Assembly: GCA_900637135.1 (NCBI GenBank)
Contig: LR134353.1
Location: forward strand, 2,108,001 to 2,172,000
Length of the DNA stretch: 64,000 nt
Direction: 5' to 3'
From: Mycolicibacterium flavescens
GTDB taxonomy: Bacteria > Actinomycetota > Actinomycetes > Mycobacteriales > Mycobacteriaceae
The notes beneath the pieces are model-generated. The model had not been told where the DNA came from. It did no database searches and saw nothing but the letters and a program-made list of their open reading frames with translations. This document shows, piece by piece, positions 11,481 to 19,852 of this stretch. Numbering within the stretch: position 1 is the first letter of the stretch; the number at the start of each line of letters is the position of its first letter. The translations under genes were made by a program, and so were the position numbers.

Positions 11481-12188
11481 GTGACGGTTCGCATACGGCG
11501 CGTGACCACGACACGGGCCGGCGGCGTCTCCGCGCCGCCGTTCGACACCTTCAACCTCGGCGACCACGTCGGCGACGATCCGCAGGCCGTGGCCGCCAAC
11601 CGCAAACGGCTCGGCGGCGCCATCGGATTGGGCGCCGACGCAATCGTGTGGATGAATCAGGTGCACGGGGATCACGTCGCCGTGGTCGACGACGCCAAGG
11701 ATCGTCCGGTCGAAAAAACTGACGCATTGGTCACCGCCACACCGCGTTTGGCTTTGGCGGTGGTCACCGCCGACTGCGTCCCCGTTTTATTGGGCGACGC
11801 GCGCGCCGGCGTGGTGGCCGCCGTGCACGCCGGTCGCGTCGGTGCGCAAATTGGCGTCGTGGCGCGCACCGTCGAGGCGATGCTGTCGCTCGGCGCGCAC
11901 GCCGAGGACATCTCGGCGTTGCTCGGACCCGCGGCCAGCGGGCGCAACTACGAGGTCCCGGAGGCCATGGCCGCCGAAGTCGAGATCGCGCTGCCCGGCA
12001 GCCGCACGTTGAGCGCGAAGAACACGCCCGCGCTGGACCTGCGAGCCGGAATCCACCGGCAATTAACCACTTTGGGTGTCACCGCCATCGACGTCGACCC
12101 TCGCTGCACGATCGAGGACCGCAACTTGTTCAGCCATCGACGCGACGCCCCGACCGGGCGGTTCGCCTCACTGGTGTGGATGGAGTGA
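11481..12188 (+). CDS. pgeF: PgeF/YfiH family protein (peptidoglycan editing factor, laccase-domain)
   Basis: Cytoplasmic Cu-oxidase_4 (YfiH) fold protein. In E. coli the family member removes wrongly incorporated L-serine from UDP-MurNAc precursors; some homologues show purine nucleosidase activity. The 235-residue product starts at GTG 11481, nineteen bases after ftsZ. It has the expected VTADCVPVLLGD and AAVHAGRVGA metal-site segments and a late DPRCTIEDRNLFSHRRD motif, supplying Cys and His ligands. Its stop overlaps yggS. Position just after ftsZ is conserved in actinobacteria. Which activity applies here cannot be told from the sequence. Confidence 0.88.
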   Translation: MTVRIRRVTTTRAGGVSAPPFDTFNLGDHVGDDPQAVAANRKRLGGAIGLGADAIVWMNQVHGDHVAVVDDAKDRPVEKTDALVTATPRLALAVVTADCVPVLLGDARAGVVAAVHAGRVGAQIGVVARTVEAMLSLGAHAEDISALLGPAASGRNYEVPEAMAAEVEIALPGSRTLSAKNTPALDLRAGIHRQLTTLGVTAIDVDPRCTIEDRNLFSHRRDAPTGRFASLVWME

Positions 12189-12988
12189 GCGACAACGTGC
12201 CGTCATCCCGCGAAGTCGAGCTGAGCGAAGCGCTGGCGGCCGTGCGCAAACGCCTGGCCGCTGCCGCCGAGGCCGCAGGACGCGATATCGCCGACATTGA
12301 ATTGTTACCGGTAACCAAATTCTTTCCCGCCGACGATGTCATTATTCTTCGCCGTTTGGGTTGTGAGGCTTTCGGCGAATCACGCGAACAGGAAGCGTCG
12401 AATAAAGTCCGAGAAATCGCCGCTATTCCCGATGTCGGATCCATTCGCTGGCATATGGTCGGCCGGATACAGCGCAATAAAGCGCGATCCATTGCCGGCT
12501 GGGCTCATGCGGCGCACTCGGTCGAGACCCGCAGATTGATCGACGCGCTGAGCCGCGCGGCGTCCACCGCGCTCGACGAGGGCAGGCGCAACGAACCGCT
12601 GCGCGTCTTCATCCAGCTGAGCCTCGACGGGGACGAAAGCCGCGGCGGCGTCGACATCGACGAACCCGATTCGGTCGACGAATTGTGCGCCGCGGCGCAC
12701 GCCGCACCGGGATTGGAGTTCGCCGGGCTGATGGCGATCCCTCCGCTCGACGAGGACGCCGATGCGGCGTTCGCCCGCGTGAACGCCGAGTACAGGCGGG
12801 TCCAAGCGAACTATCCGCAGCGCCTCGAGCTGTCGGCCGGGATGTCGAACGATCTCGAAGCGGCGGTCAAACACGGCTCGACATGTGTGCGTGTCGGTAC
12901 CGCGTTATTGGGACAACGTCCTTTACCGTCACCAGAAGTAGTCACTCCAGTCACATCTTCATCACAGACACCAGAGTCCAGGGCATGA
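12185..12988 (+). CDS. yggS: YggS/PLPBP family pyridoxal phosphate homeostasis protein
   Basis: Single-domain TIM-barrel protein that binds PLP through a lysine (in the VTKFFP motif near residue 44) and buffers PLP levels without known catalysis. About 267 residues. GTG 12185 gives the GTGA overlap with pgeF; GTG 12176 in the same frame is possible but overlaps more. Other family marks are [29 protein letters not shown] and [28 protein letters not shown]. Codons from about 12290 to 12500 are clearly richer in A/T at third positions than flanking genes. It is followed after 13 bases by sepF, as in many Gram-positive division clusters. Confidence 0.92.
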   Translation: MSDNVPSSREVELSEALAAVRKRLAAAAEAAGRDIADIELLPVTKFFPADDVIILRRLGCEAFGESREQEASNKVREIAAIPDVGSIRWHMVGRIQRNKARSIAGWAHAAHSVETRRLIDALSRAASTALDEGRRNEPLRVFIQLSLDGDESRGGVDIDEPDSVDELCAAAHAAPGLEFAGLMAIPPLDEDADAAFARVNAEYRRVQANYPQRLELSAGMSNDLEAAVKHGSTCVRVGTALLGQRPLPSPEVVTPVTSSSQTPESRA

Positions 12989-13001
12989 GAAGGGTCGAAC
13001 G

Positions 13002-13637
13002 ATGAGCACACTTCACAAGGTCAAGGCCTACTTCGGTATGGCCCCGATGGACGACTACGACGACGAGTACTACGAGGACGACGACCGCGGCGCCTCACGT
13101 GGATATTCGCGCCGTGGTCGAGACGAACACTTCGACGACGACGGGTACGGCCCAGGCCACCGCGGTTACGACGACCGCGACTACGACGATGCGCCAGGCG
13201 GTTACCGCGGCTACGAGGACCGCTTCGAGCCGAGGCTGCGCGCACCGCGCGAATTCGAGCGCCCGGCACCCCGTTTCGCCCCGATGCGCGGCGCCACCCG
13301 CGGCGCGCTGGCCATGGACCCCCGGAGGATGGCCGAGCTGTTCGAGGCGGGCAGCCCGCTGGCGAAGATCACCACGCTGCGGCCGAAGGACTACAGCGAG
13401 GCCCGCACGATCGGCGAACGGTTCCGCGACGGAACCCCGGTGATCATGGACCTGGTGTCGATGGACAACGCCGATGCCAAGCGCCTCGTCGACTTCGCGG
13501 CAGGCCTGGCGTTCGCACTGAGGGGGTCGTTCGACAAGGTGGCCACCAAGGTGTTCCTGCTGTCGCCGGCGGACATCGACGTGACGGCCGAGGAGCGCCG
13601 CCGCATCGCCGAGGCCGGCTTCTACTCCTATCAATAG
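13002..13637 (+). CDS. sepF: Cell division protein SepF
   Basis: Membrane-associated FtsZ partner that tethers the Z ring in organisms without FtsA or ZipA. The 211-residue protein starts at an ATG preceded by AGAAGGG. It has an N-terminal amphipathic segment ([12 protein letters not shown]), a long acidic Tyr/Asp/Gly/Arg-rich linker (residues 14-85) and the compact SepF domain from about residue 115 to the end, with [17 protein letters not shown] and [27 protein letters not shown]. Its position between yggS and yggT is the conserved one. The linker composition resembles a disordered tether. Confidence 0.95.
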   Translation: MSTLHKVKAYFGMAPMDDYDDEYYEDDDRGASRGYSRRGRDEHFDDDGYGPGHRGYDDRDYDDAPGGYRGYEDRFEPRLRAPREFERPAPRFAPMRGATRGALAMDPRRMAELFEAGSPLAKITTLRPKDYSEARTIGERFRDGTPVIMDLVSMDNADAKRLVDFAAGLAFALRGSFDKVATKVFLLSPADIDVTAEERRRIAEAGFYSYQ

Positions 13638-13757
13638 GTCGTCTCACAGACGGGTAGGCTGGCGTCGCGTGCGGGCTTGAGAGGTCTCGGGCACGACTTG
13701 CCTGTATCAAGCCTGTTGTAAAAGTCACATCTGTGCCCGTAGTGAGGACCGTCGGCG

Positions 13758-14048
13758 TTGTCGCTCTTTTTCGAGATCCTGGGCTTCGCCCTGTTCGTCT
13801 TCTGGCTGCTGCTGATTGCCCGGGTGGTGGTCGAGTTCATCCGATCGTTCTCCCGGGACTGGCATCCGAAGGGCGCCACCGTGGTGATCCTCGAGATCAT
13901 CATGACGTTGACCGATCCGCCGGTGAAGCTACTGCGGCGGCTCATTCCCCAGCTCACGATAGGTGCGGTGCGCTTCGACCTGTCGATCATGGTGCTGCTG
14001 CTCGTCGCCTTCATCGGCATGCAACTGGCCTTCGGCGCGGCGGCCTGA
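13758..14048 (+). CDS. YggT family membrane protein, TTG start
   Basis: Small integral membrane protein of the YggT family (96 residues) with two hydrophobic helices, about residues 3-27 and 68-92, joined by the conserved FIRSFSRDWHPKG segment; the position corresponds to Rv2146c. The family is linked to division or osmotic tolerance but has no settled biochemical role. An in-frame TGA at 13743-13745 excludes any earlier start, and no ATG or GTG gives the conserved N-terminus, so TTG 13758 is forced by the sequence; AGTGAGGA at 13741-13748 is a suitable ribosome site. The 120 bases upstream hold a TAGGCT -10 candidate at 13655-13660. Confidence 0.88.
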   Translation: MSLFFEILGFALFVFWLLLIARVVVEFIRSFSRDWHPKGATVVILEIIMTLTDPPVKLLRRLIPQLTIGAVRFDLSIMVLLLVAFIGMQLAFGAAA

Positions 14049-14240
14049 GACCGCATCGAGCCAGCCGGAATCGGCTCGTCCGGCGAGTGGAGAACGGGCC
14101 GTTTGCCGGCAAGAAATTGAGCGGCGAAATGGTCGCCGCGTGTCGGGCCGTGTTTGAAATTCGCTCTTAATTTCATCCTCTTCTGCTACGGCCGCGTCTG
14201 GTGTGACAGGATGGACGCCAGTTACGTTCCACCCACGCTC

Positions 14241-14246
14241 TACACT
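14241..14246 (+). promoter_or_regulatory. -10 candidate for wag31
   Basis: TACACT fits the mycobacterial TAnnnT -10 pattern and would start transcription about 33 bases before the wag31 ATG. No convincing -35 is seen 17 bases upstream, which is common in mycobacterial promoters. The surrounding gap (14049-14285) holds no other gene that I can support. Confidence 0.45.
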
Positions 14247-14285
14247 TTGAGACCGGTTGACTGTCCAGACTTCAAGGGGGCGACA

Positions 14286-15086
14286 ATGCCGCTCACACCC
14301 GCCGACGTTCACAACGTCGCGTTCAGCAAGCCACCCATTGGCAAGCGCGGCTACAACGAGGATGAGGTTGACGCTTTCCTCGATCTGGTCGAGAACGAGC
14401 TGACGCGCCTCATCGAGGAGAACGCGGATCTTCGGCAGCGTGTCGCCGAGCTGGAGCAGGAGTTGGCTTCCGCCGGCTCCGGCGGAAGCCAGTCGACACA
14501 GGCCATGCCCGTCTACGAGCAGCCCGCCCCCGAGCCCGCTCCGACTCCGCAGCCGGCCTACGAGGCGCCTTCCTCGCAGCCCAGCGAGGATCAGGCGTTG
14601 AAGGCGGCCAAGGTGTTGAGCCTGGCCCAGGACACCGCGGACCGGTTGACCAGCACCGCCAAGGCCGAGTCGGAGAAGCTGCTCGCCGATGCGCGGGCGC
14701 AGGCCGACGCCCTGGTGAGCGAGGCGCGGCAGACCGCCGAGACCACCGTCGCCGATGCTCGTCAGCGCGCCGACGCGATGCTCGCCGACGCCCAGACCCG
14801 GTCCGAGGCGCAGCTGCGCCAGGCGCAGGAGAAGGCCGACGCCCTGCAGGCCGACGCGGAGCGCAAGCACTCCGAGATCATGGGCACCATCAATCAGCAG
14901 CGCACCGTGCTGGAGGGCCGCCTCGAACAGTTGCGCACGTTCGAGCGCGAATACCGCACCCGGCTCAAGACTTATCTGGAGTCCCAGCTCGAGGAGCTCG
15001 GCCAGCGCGGTTCGGCCGCACCCGTCGACTCCAGCGCCGGAAACGACGGCGGTGGCTTCAATCAGTTCAACCGGGGAAACAACTGA
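14286..15086 (+). CDS. wag31: Polar growth protein Wag31 (DivIVA)
   Basis: Coiled-coil scaffold that marks cell poles by binding curved membrane and directs polar peptidoglycan synthesis. ATG 14286 follows AAGGGGG and gives 266 residues; the open frame upstream of it is not supported. The N-terminal DivIVA domain ([17 protein letters not shown], then [19 protein letters not shown]) is nearly identical to the mycobacterial protein. A Pro/Gln-rich linker (about 61-98) and a long coiled coil to residue 245 follow. T71 in the STQAMP segment aligns with T73 of M. tuberculosis Wag31, the site phosphorylated by PknA/PknB. It ends the division cluster. Confidence 0.97.
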   Translation: MPLTPADVHNVAFSKPPIGKRGYNEDEVDAFLDLVENELTRLIEENADLRQRVAELEQELASAGSGGSQSTQAMPVYEQPAPEPAPTPQPAYEAPSSQPSEDQALKAAKVLSLAQDTADRLTSTAKAESEKLLADARAQADALVSEARQTAETTVADARQRADAMLADAQTRSEAQLRQAQEKADALQADAERKHSEIMGTINQQRTVLEGRLEQLRTFEREYRTRLKTYLESQLEELGQRGSAAPVDSSAGNDGGGFNQFNRGNN

Positions 15087-15100
15087 AACCCGCTTTGGCC

Positions 15101-15106
15101 TAGGGT
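15101..15106 (+). promoter_or_regulatory. -10 box for leaderless transcript
   Basis: TAGGGT ends six bases before the ATG at 15113, so the transcript is predicted to start at the initiation codon itself. No Shine-Dalgarno is present. Confidence 0.5.
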
Positions 15107-15112
15107 TGATCA

Positions 15113-15439
15113 ATGCTGATCGTTGCGCTCGTCCTCGCTGTCATCGGCCTCGCGGCACTGGTGACGGCCGTCGTCACAAGCAATGAACTGATCGCCTGGG
15201 TCTGTATCGCGGCCAGCGTGATCGGTGTGGTGCTGCTGATCGTCGATGCGGTGCGGGAGCGCTCGGGCCGCAAGGCCGACGCCGCCCCCGACGCGCAGAC
15301 CGATGCCGAACCGGAGTACTACGAGGACTATCCCGACGACGAGGCCGTCACGGAGCAATCCGAATACGCGGGCGAGCCCGGCGCAAACGACGAGACCACG
15401 GTCGTCGAACAAGCCGACTCCGGGGAAGACCGCCGCTAA
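15113..15439 (+). CDS. Small two-helix membrane protein with acidic tail (Rv2144c-like)
   Basis: 108-residue protein with two predicted transmembrane helices (about residues 2-22 and 27-47) followed by a basic stop-transfer patch (RERSGRK) and a strongly acidic Asp/Glu-rich tail of about 55 residues. Position directly after wag31 corresponds to Rv2144c, a conserved mycobacterial protein of unknown function. The promoter context suggests its own leaderless transcript. It converges with the next gene and their stop codons overlap within the four bases CTAA (15436-15439). Confidence 0.8.
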   Translation: MLIVALVLAVIGLAALVTAVVTSNELIAWVCIAASVIGVVLLIVDAVRERSGRKADAAPDAQTDAEPEYYEDYPDDEAVTEQSEYAGEPGANDETTVVEQADSGEDRR

Positions 15440-16134
15440 TTCCCTTGCCGCCCTTGCTGGTCCGGCTCGCCGGGGGCCAGTAGTTCGCGCACTTCGTCGT
15501 CGCTGACCTGATGGAAGTCGGCGAACACCTGGCCGACGGCTTCGAATCCCGGCGGCATGCTCGCGCAGACCACGTCGTCGGCTTCCTTGGCCAGCTCGCG
15601 GCACGCCGACGGCGGTCCGACCGGTACGGCGACGACGATCCGCGCCGGGTTCTTGGACCGCACGGCACGCACCGCGGCGAGCATGCTGGCTCCGGTGGCG
15701 ATTCCGTCGTCGACCAGGATCACCGTCCTGCCCGTCAGCTCGGGAGGCGGGCGGTCACCGCGATAGGCCTGCTCGCGCCGGTTCAACTCCTCGGTCTCGC
15801 GAGCGATCGCGGCCTGTATCGCCTCGTCACCGATGCCGAGGTTGCGCACGAGGTTCTCGTTGACGACGACACCGCCCCCGCTGGCGAGCGCGCCCATCGC
15901 GAGCTCCTCCCATTGCGGCACACCGAGCTTGCGGACCAGAAAGACGTCGAGGGGAGCCTGCAGCGAGCGGGCCACCTGCGCGGCGACCGGAACGCCGCCG
16001 CGTGCGAGTCCCAACACCATCACATCGTGACCGCGGTAGGACGACAACTCGCGGGCCAGAACCTCGCCGGCCTCCCGGCGGTCCTGATACAGGCGTTTGC
16101 CGCTTCGGCGGGCGAGCCCGCTCCATCCGTTCAT
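15436..16134 (-). CDS. Phosphoribosyltransferase-domain protein (Rv2143-like)
   Basis: 232-residue type I phosphoribosyltransferase-fold protein starting MNGWSGLARRSG (ATG complementary to 16132-16134). The 13-residue PRPP loop VILVDDGIATGAS is intact, and KLGVPQWEELAMGALASGG, typical of the predicted phosphoribosyltransferase family, is present. The open frame reaches 16263, but the extra arginine-rich codons lie in the regulatory gap and are probably not coding. The substrate base is unknown; homologues often sit beside hydrolase or stress genes. It is transcribed away from the TIGR01777 gene, with a 65-base gap. Confidence 0.82.
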   Translation of the reverse strand: MNGWSGLARRSGKRLYQDRREAGEVLARELSSYRGHDVMVLGLARGGVPVAAQVARSLQAPLDVFLVRKLGVPQWEELAMGALASGGGVVVNENLVRNLGIGDEAIQAAIARETEELNRREQAYRGDRPPPELTGRTVILVDDGIATGASMLAAVRAVRSKNPARIVVAVPVGPPSACRELAKEADDVVCASMPPGFEAVGQVFADFHQVSDDEVRELLAPGEPDQQGRQGN

Positions 16135-16199
16135 GACTACGACCGTGGGTACCCCACCCTGAAGCAATCCATCGGCATGACGGCGACGAATATCGACAC

Positions 16200-17549
16200 A
16201 TGGGAATCGAATACGAGAGCGTCGTCGGGCACCCGCTCGACGAGGTGTTCGGCTGGTACGCACGGCCCGGCGCGATGAGGCGGCTGATTCCGCCGTGGCA
16301 GCCGATGAAGGCGATCGCGGAAGCCGAGTCGTTGGCCGACGGGCGCGCGGTGCTCGGGTTGCCGGGTGGTCTGCGCTGGATCGCCCAGCACGACCCGGAC
16401 CGCTATGACCCGCCGCGCCGCTTCGTCGACGTGCTGTCCTCGGACGGGCCGGCCTCCTGGCCGCCGCGACTTGTCGGCCGGTGGACCCACGTTCACGAGT
16501 TCGGCGAGGCCTCCGGCGGCACCCGGGTCTATGACCGCATCGAGGCGCCGGTGCCGGCGGCGGCGCTACGGCCGATGTTCGTCTACCGCCACCGCCAGCT
16601 GGCCGACGACCTTGCCGCCCATCGCGACGCCGCCGACGCAGGGCTTCGCCCGCTCACGGTCGCGGTCAGCGGCGCATCGGGTCTGGTCGGGTCGGCGTTG
16701 ACCGCATTCCTGAGCACGGGAGGGCACCAAGTGATCCGGCTTGTGCGACGGGCGGCGGCGGGCCCGGGCGAGCGGCAGTGGAACCCCGATCGGCCGGATC
16801 CCGAGCTGTTGACCGGGGTCGACGCGGTCGTGCACCTGGCGGGTGCGTCGATCGCCGGCCGGTTCACCGACGCCCATAAGGACGCGATCCGCGCCAGCCG
16901 CCTCGAACCGACCCGTCGGCTCGCCGAGGCGGCGGCGCGGGCCGATAAAGGACCGAGAATCTTCGTCAGCGCGTCGGCGGTCGGCATCTACGGTTTCGAC
17001 CGCGGCGACGCAGCGCTGACCGAGGAAAGCGTGGTCGGGGACGGCTTCCTGGCCGAGGTGGTCCGGGACTGGGAGGCGGCGACGGCTCCGGCCGCTGAGG
17101 CGAGGTTGCGGGTCGTCACCGTCCGGACGGGGATCGTGCAGTCCGCGCGCGGCGGCACGCTGCGCCTGATGCGGCCGTTGTTCGCCGCCGGCCTGGGTGG
17201 TCGGCTGGGCAGCGGCAGGCAGTGGTTGGCGTGGATCGCGCTCGACGATCTGCTCGACGTGTATCTCCGCGCGCTCTACGACGACCGGATGGCCGGTCCC
17301 GTCAACGCGGTGGCCCCACATCCCGTGCGCAACGCCGACTACACCAGGACGCTGGCGCGGGTGCTGCGCCGTCCCGCCGTCGTGCCGGTTCCGTCGTTCG
17401 GGCCGCGACTACTGCTCGGGAAGCAGGGAGCGCGCGAACTCGCCGAAGCCAATCAACGTGTGCTGCCCGCCGCATTGCAGGCGCTGGGCCACCGCTTCCG
17501 TCATCCGTCGCTGGACGGTGCGCTCGCTCACGAGCTCGGGCACGGTTGA
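16200..17549 (+). CDS. SRPBCC domain fused to TIGR01777 family NAD-dependent epimerase
   Basis: 449-residue fusion. Residues 1-145 form a START-like SRPBCC ligand-binding domain (SVVGHPLDEVFGWYARPGAM start, with a GRWTHVHEF strand). From about residue 155 an extended SDR follows: VAVSGASGLVGSALTAFL nucleotide loop, VHLAGASIAGRFTDAHKDAIRASR, FVSASAVGIYG, then a C-terminal DUF1731-type tail ending LGHRFRHPSLDGALAHELG. The TIGR01777 family is linked to cell-division inhibitor SulA-like names in annotation, but the reaction is unknown. The fusion suggests one protein that binds a hydrophobic ligand and modifies it. It overlaps the convergent neighbour by 22 bases. Confidence 0.85.
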   Translation: MGIEYESVVGHPLDEVFGWYARPGAMRRLIPPWQPMKAIAEAESLADGRAVLGLPGGLRWIAQHDPDRYDPPRRFVDVLSSDGPASWPPRLVGRWTHVHEFGEASGGTRVYDRIEAPVPAAALRPMFVYRHRQLADDLAAHRDAADAGLRPLTVAVSGASGLVGSALTAFLSTGGHQVIRLVRRAAAGPGERQWNPDRPDPELLTGVDAVVHLAGASIAGRFTDAHKDAIRASRLEPTRRLAEAAARADKGPRIFVSASAVGIYGFDRGDAALTEESVVGDGFLAEVVRDWEAATAPAAEARLRVVTVRTGIVQSARGGTLRLMRPLFAAGLGGRLGSGRQWLAWIALDDLLDVYLRALYDDRMAGPVNAVAPHPVRNADYTRTLARVLRRPAVVPVPSFGPRLLLGKQGARELAEANQRVLPAALQALGHRFRHPSLDGALAHELGHG

Positions 17550-18262
17550 CCGACCACGCGCCTCACGAAGCCGTGTACGAGACGCCGCACCCGACTTGCC
17601 GCGTCGCCTGCGAATATCTCTGTCTGAGAACGTAATTCGTCGGGAGTGAGGCCGAAGGCGGCGACCTCGCCGATATCGTCGTCGGCCAGCCATCGGTCCA
17701 GCAACTCGAGGTCGACCTCGGGGTGGAACTGCAGCGCGAGCGCGCGGCCGAACTGGAACGCCTGGGATGCGTTGGCGGTGCGGGCCAGTTCGGTGGCGCC
17801 GGGCGGCAGTGTCCAGCGGTCGTAGTGCCATTGGAACCATCGGCCGCCGGGCACCAGTTCCGGATCGGTGGACTCGACGTCATACCAACCGATCTCGGGG
17901 GACAGCGAGCGTGTGACCGTCCCGCCGAAGCTCTGCGCCAGCAGTTGTCCGCCGAAGCAGATGCCGAGGATCGCGATGCCCGCGTCGGCGGCGCGGCGCA
18001 TCATCGCCATCTCCTCGCCGACCCAGGTGCGGCGCAGCGCGTCGTCGTAGACGGGCCAGCGCGCGCCGAGGGGTACGAGCACGTCATAGTGGGTCGGGTC
18101 GGGGAAGGGGACGTCGCCGGCGGGGGAGTGTGCGCGCTCGGGGGGCACCACCTCGAAGGTGTGCACGTCGAAGCCCTCGTCGACGAACGCCTGGCCCAAC
18201 AGTGCCTCGGTCGCGAGGTGGTCGTTGTGGAGGAACAGGGCTCTTGCCGTCACGCGCCCCAT
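17528..18262 (-). CDS. Class I glutamine amidotransferase-like protein
   Basis: 244-residue GATase1-fold protein starting MGRVTARALFLHNDH. The nucleophile elbow ILGICFGGQLLAQ supplies the catalytic cysteine and LALQFHPEVDLE supplies the His and Glu, so the triad is complete. The sequence resembles stand-alone GMP-synthase-like amidotransferases that act on poly-gamma-glutamyl or unknown amides; no synthetase partner is next to it. The start could also be the GTG three codons later. It diverges from the phospholipase gene across 42 bases containing a GTGGG-CAT-CCCAC hairpin (18289-18301). Confidence 0.8.
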   Translation of the reverse strand: MGRVTARALFLHNDHLATEALLGQAFVDEGFDVHTFEVVPPERAHSPAGDVPFPDPTHYDVLVPLGARWPVYDDALRRTWVGEEMAMMRRAADAGIAILGICFGGQLLAQSFGGTVTRSLSPEIGWYDVESTDPELVPGGRWFQWHYDRWTLPPGATELARTANASQAFQFGRALALQFHPEVDLELLDRWLADDDIGEVAAFGLTPDELRSQTEIFAGDAASRVRRLVHGFVRRVVGQPCPSS

Positions 18263-18304
18263 TGTTCCGCGCGTAGATCCGGCGTCGAGTGGGCATCCCA
18301 CGGG

Positions 18305-19852
18305 GTGTCAGTGCTGGCCGAATGGTTCCTCACCGCCGGTGAACGCGGCAACCCCGATTGGGAGCTGCCGGCATGGAGCGAGGGCAACCAGGCCGAGGCT
18401 CTGATTCACGGCGCGTCGTACTTCGATCGGCTCGTCACCGAGGTTGAGGCGCTTCGCGCGGGAGATCACCTGTTCTTCGCCGACTGGCGCGGCGATGCCG
18501 ACCAGAGGTTGCGCGACAACGGCCCTACCGTCGCCGAACTGTTCCGCTCGGCTGCCGAGCGCGGCGTGCTCGTCAAGGGTCTGATGTGGCGGTCGTATCC
18601 GAATCGCTTGCAGTTCAACGAGGAGCAGAACCGCCACCTGGCCGAGACCATCGAGCGCGCCGGTGGGGAGGTGCTGCTCGATCAGCGGGTGCTGGTGGGC
18701 GGATCACATCATCAACGGCTGGTGTTGCTCCGCCATCCCGGCGAACCGGAGCGGGACGTGGCGTTCATCGGAGGCATCGACCTGTGCCACTCGCGTCGCG
18801 ACGACGCGTCGCACCGCGGTGACCCGCAGGCGGTGCAGATGTCGAAGCGGTACGGGGAGCGCCCGCCGTGGCACGACGTGCAGCTGCAGGTGCGCGGTCC
18901 GGTCATCGGGGCGCTGGACGTCACCTTCCGGGAGCGGTGGACGGCGCGCGCGCCGCTGGATCTGTTCAACCCGCTTGCGTGGCTTCGCGACAGGTTCGGG
19001 GGCGAGGACCAGCGGCCGCGCCCGCTACCGGAGCAACCGCCGGACCCGCCGGCCTGCGGACCGCACGCGGTGCAGGTGCTTCGCACCTACGGCGACGCCT
19101 TGATTCAGTACGAGTTCGCCAAGGAGGGTGAACGCAGCATCGCACGCGGCTACACGAAGGCGATTCGGCGCGCCAGGAGCCTGATCTATCTGGAGGACCA
19201 GTATCTGTGGTCCGATGAGATCGCCAACCTCTTGGTCGCGGCGTTGAGCAACAATCCCGAACTGCAACTGGTGGCGGTCGTACCGCGCTACTTCGATCTG
19301 GAAGGTGGTCTTGGCCGCCCGCCGACGCTGGTCGGGCGTCAACTGGCGCTCGACGCGTGCCGCCGCGCCGCGCCTGACCGGGTGCACGTGTTCGACGTCG
19401 AAAACCACGAGGGCACACCGGTTTATGTGCACTCGAAGGTGTGCGTCATCGACGACACCTGGGCCTGCATCGGCAGCGACAACTTCAATCGCCGGTCGTG
19501 GACGCATGACAGCGAACTGTCGTGCGCGGTGCTCGACGCCGACGACCGGTTCGCGCGTGATCTACGGCTGCGGTTGTTGCGCGAGCATCTCGACCGGGCC
19601 GAGGACGGCAGCGAAGACGAGGGTCTGGTCGACCCGGTCGCCGCCGTCGATGAGATGATCGCGTGCGCAGCGATTTTGGAGGATTGGCATCGGTCGGGCC
19701 GCTCCGGGTCGCGACCGCCGGGACGATTGCGACCGCATGAGAGCGAACGGGTCGATCCGCTGACACGGCTGTGGGCCGAACCCGCCTACCGGATGATCTT
19801 CGACCCCGACGGTCGCTCGTACCGCGACCGGCTGTTGCGGCGGCGCCCATGA
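18305..19852 (+). CDS. Phospholipase D-like protein, first of a tandem pair, altered first HKD motif
   Basis: 515-residue protein with two PLD domains. The second catalytic motif is canonical (VHSKVCVIDD followed by GSDNFNRRSW). The first, GSHHQRLVLLRHPG, has arginine (R138) where the family has lysine (HxK), and no Asp at the expected position. A conserved GGIDLCHSRRDDASHRGDPQ block follows. The long open frame upstream of 18305 is antisense to the amidotransferase; GTG 18305 (or 18311) aligns with the start of the neighbour copy. No signal peptide is visible, so it is probably cytoplasmic. It is coupled to the next gene by an ATGA overlap. Substrate is unknown. Confidence 0.82.
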   Translation: MSVLAEWFLTAGERGNPDWELPAWSEGNQAEALIHGASYFDRLVTEVEALRAGDHLFFADWRGDADQRLRDNGPTVAELFRSAAERGVLVKGLMWRSYPNRLQFNEEQNRHLAETIERAGGEVLLDQRVLVGGSHHQRLVLLRHPGEPERDVAFIGGIDLCHSRRDDASHRGDPQAVQMSKRYGERPPWHDVQLQVRGPVIGALDVTFRERWTARAPLDLFNPLAWLRDRFGGEDQRPRPLPEQPPDPPACGPHAVQVLRTYGDALIQYEFAKEGERSIARGYTKAIRRARSLIYLEDQYLWSDEIANLLVAALSNNPELQLVAVVPRYFDLEGGLGRPPTLVGRQLALDACRRAAPDRVHVFDVENHEGTPVYVHSKVCVIDDTWACIGSDNFNRRSWTHDSELSCAVLDADDRFARDLRLRLLREHLDRAEDGSEDEGLVDPVAAVDEMIACAAILEDWHRSGRSGSRPPGRLRPHESERVDPLTRLWAEPAYRMIFDPDGRSYRDRLLRRRP

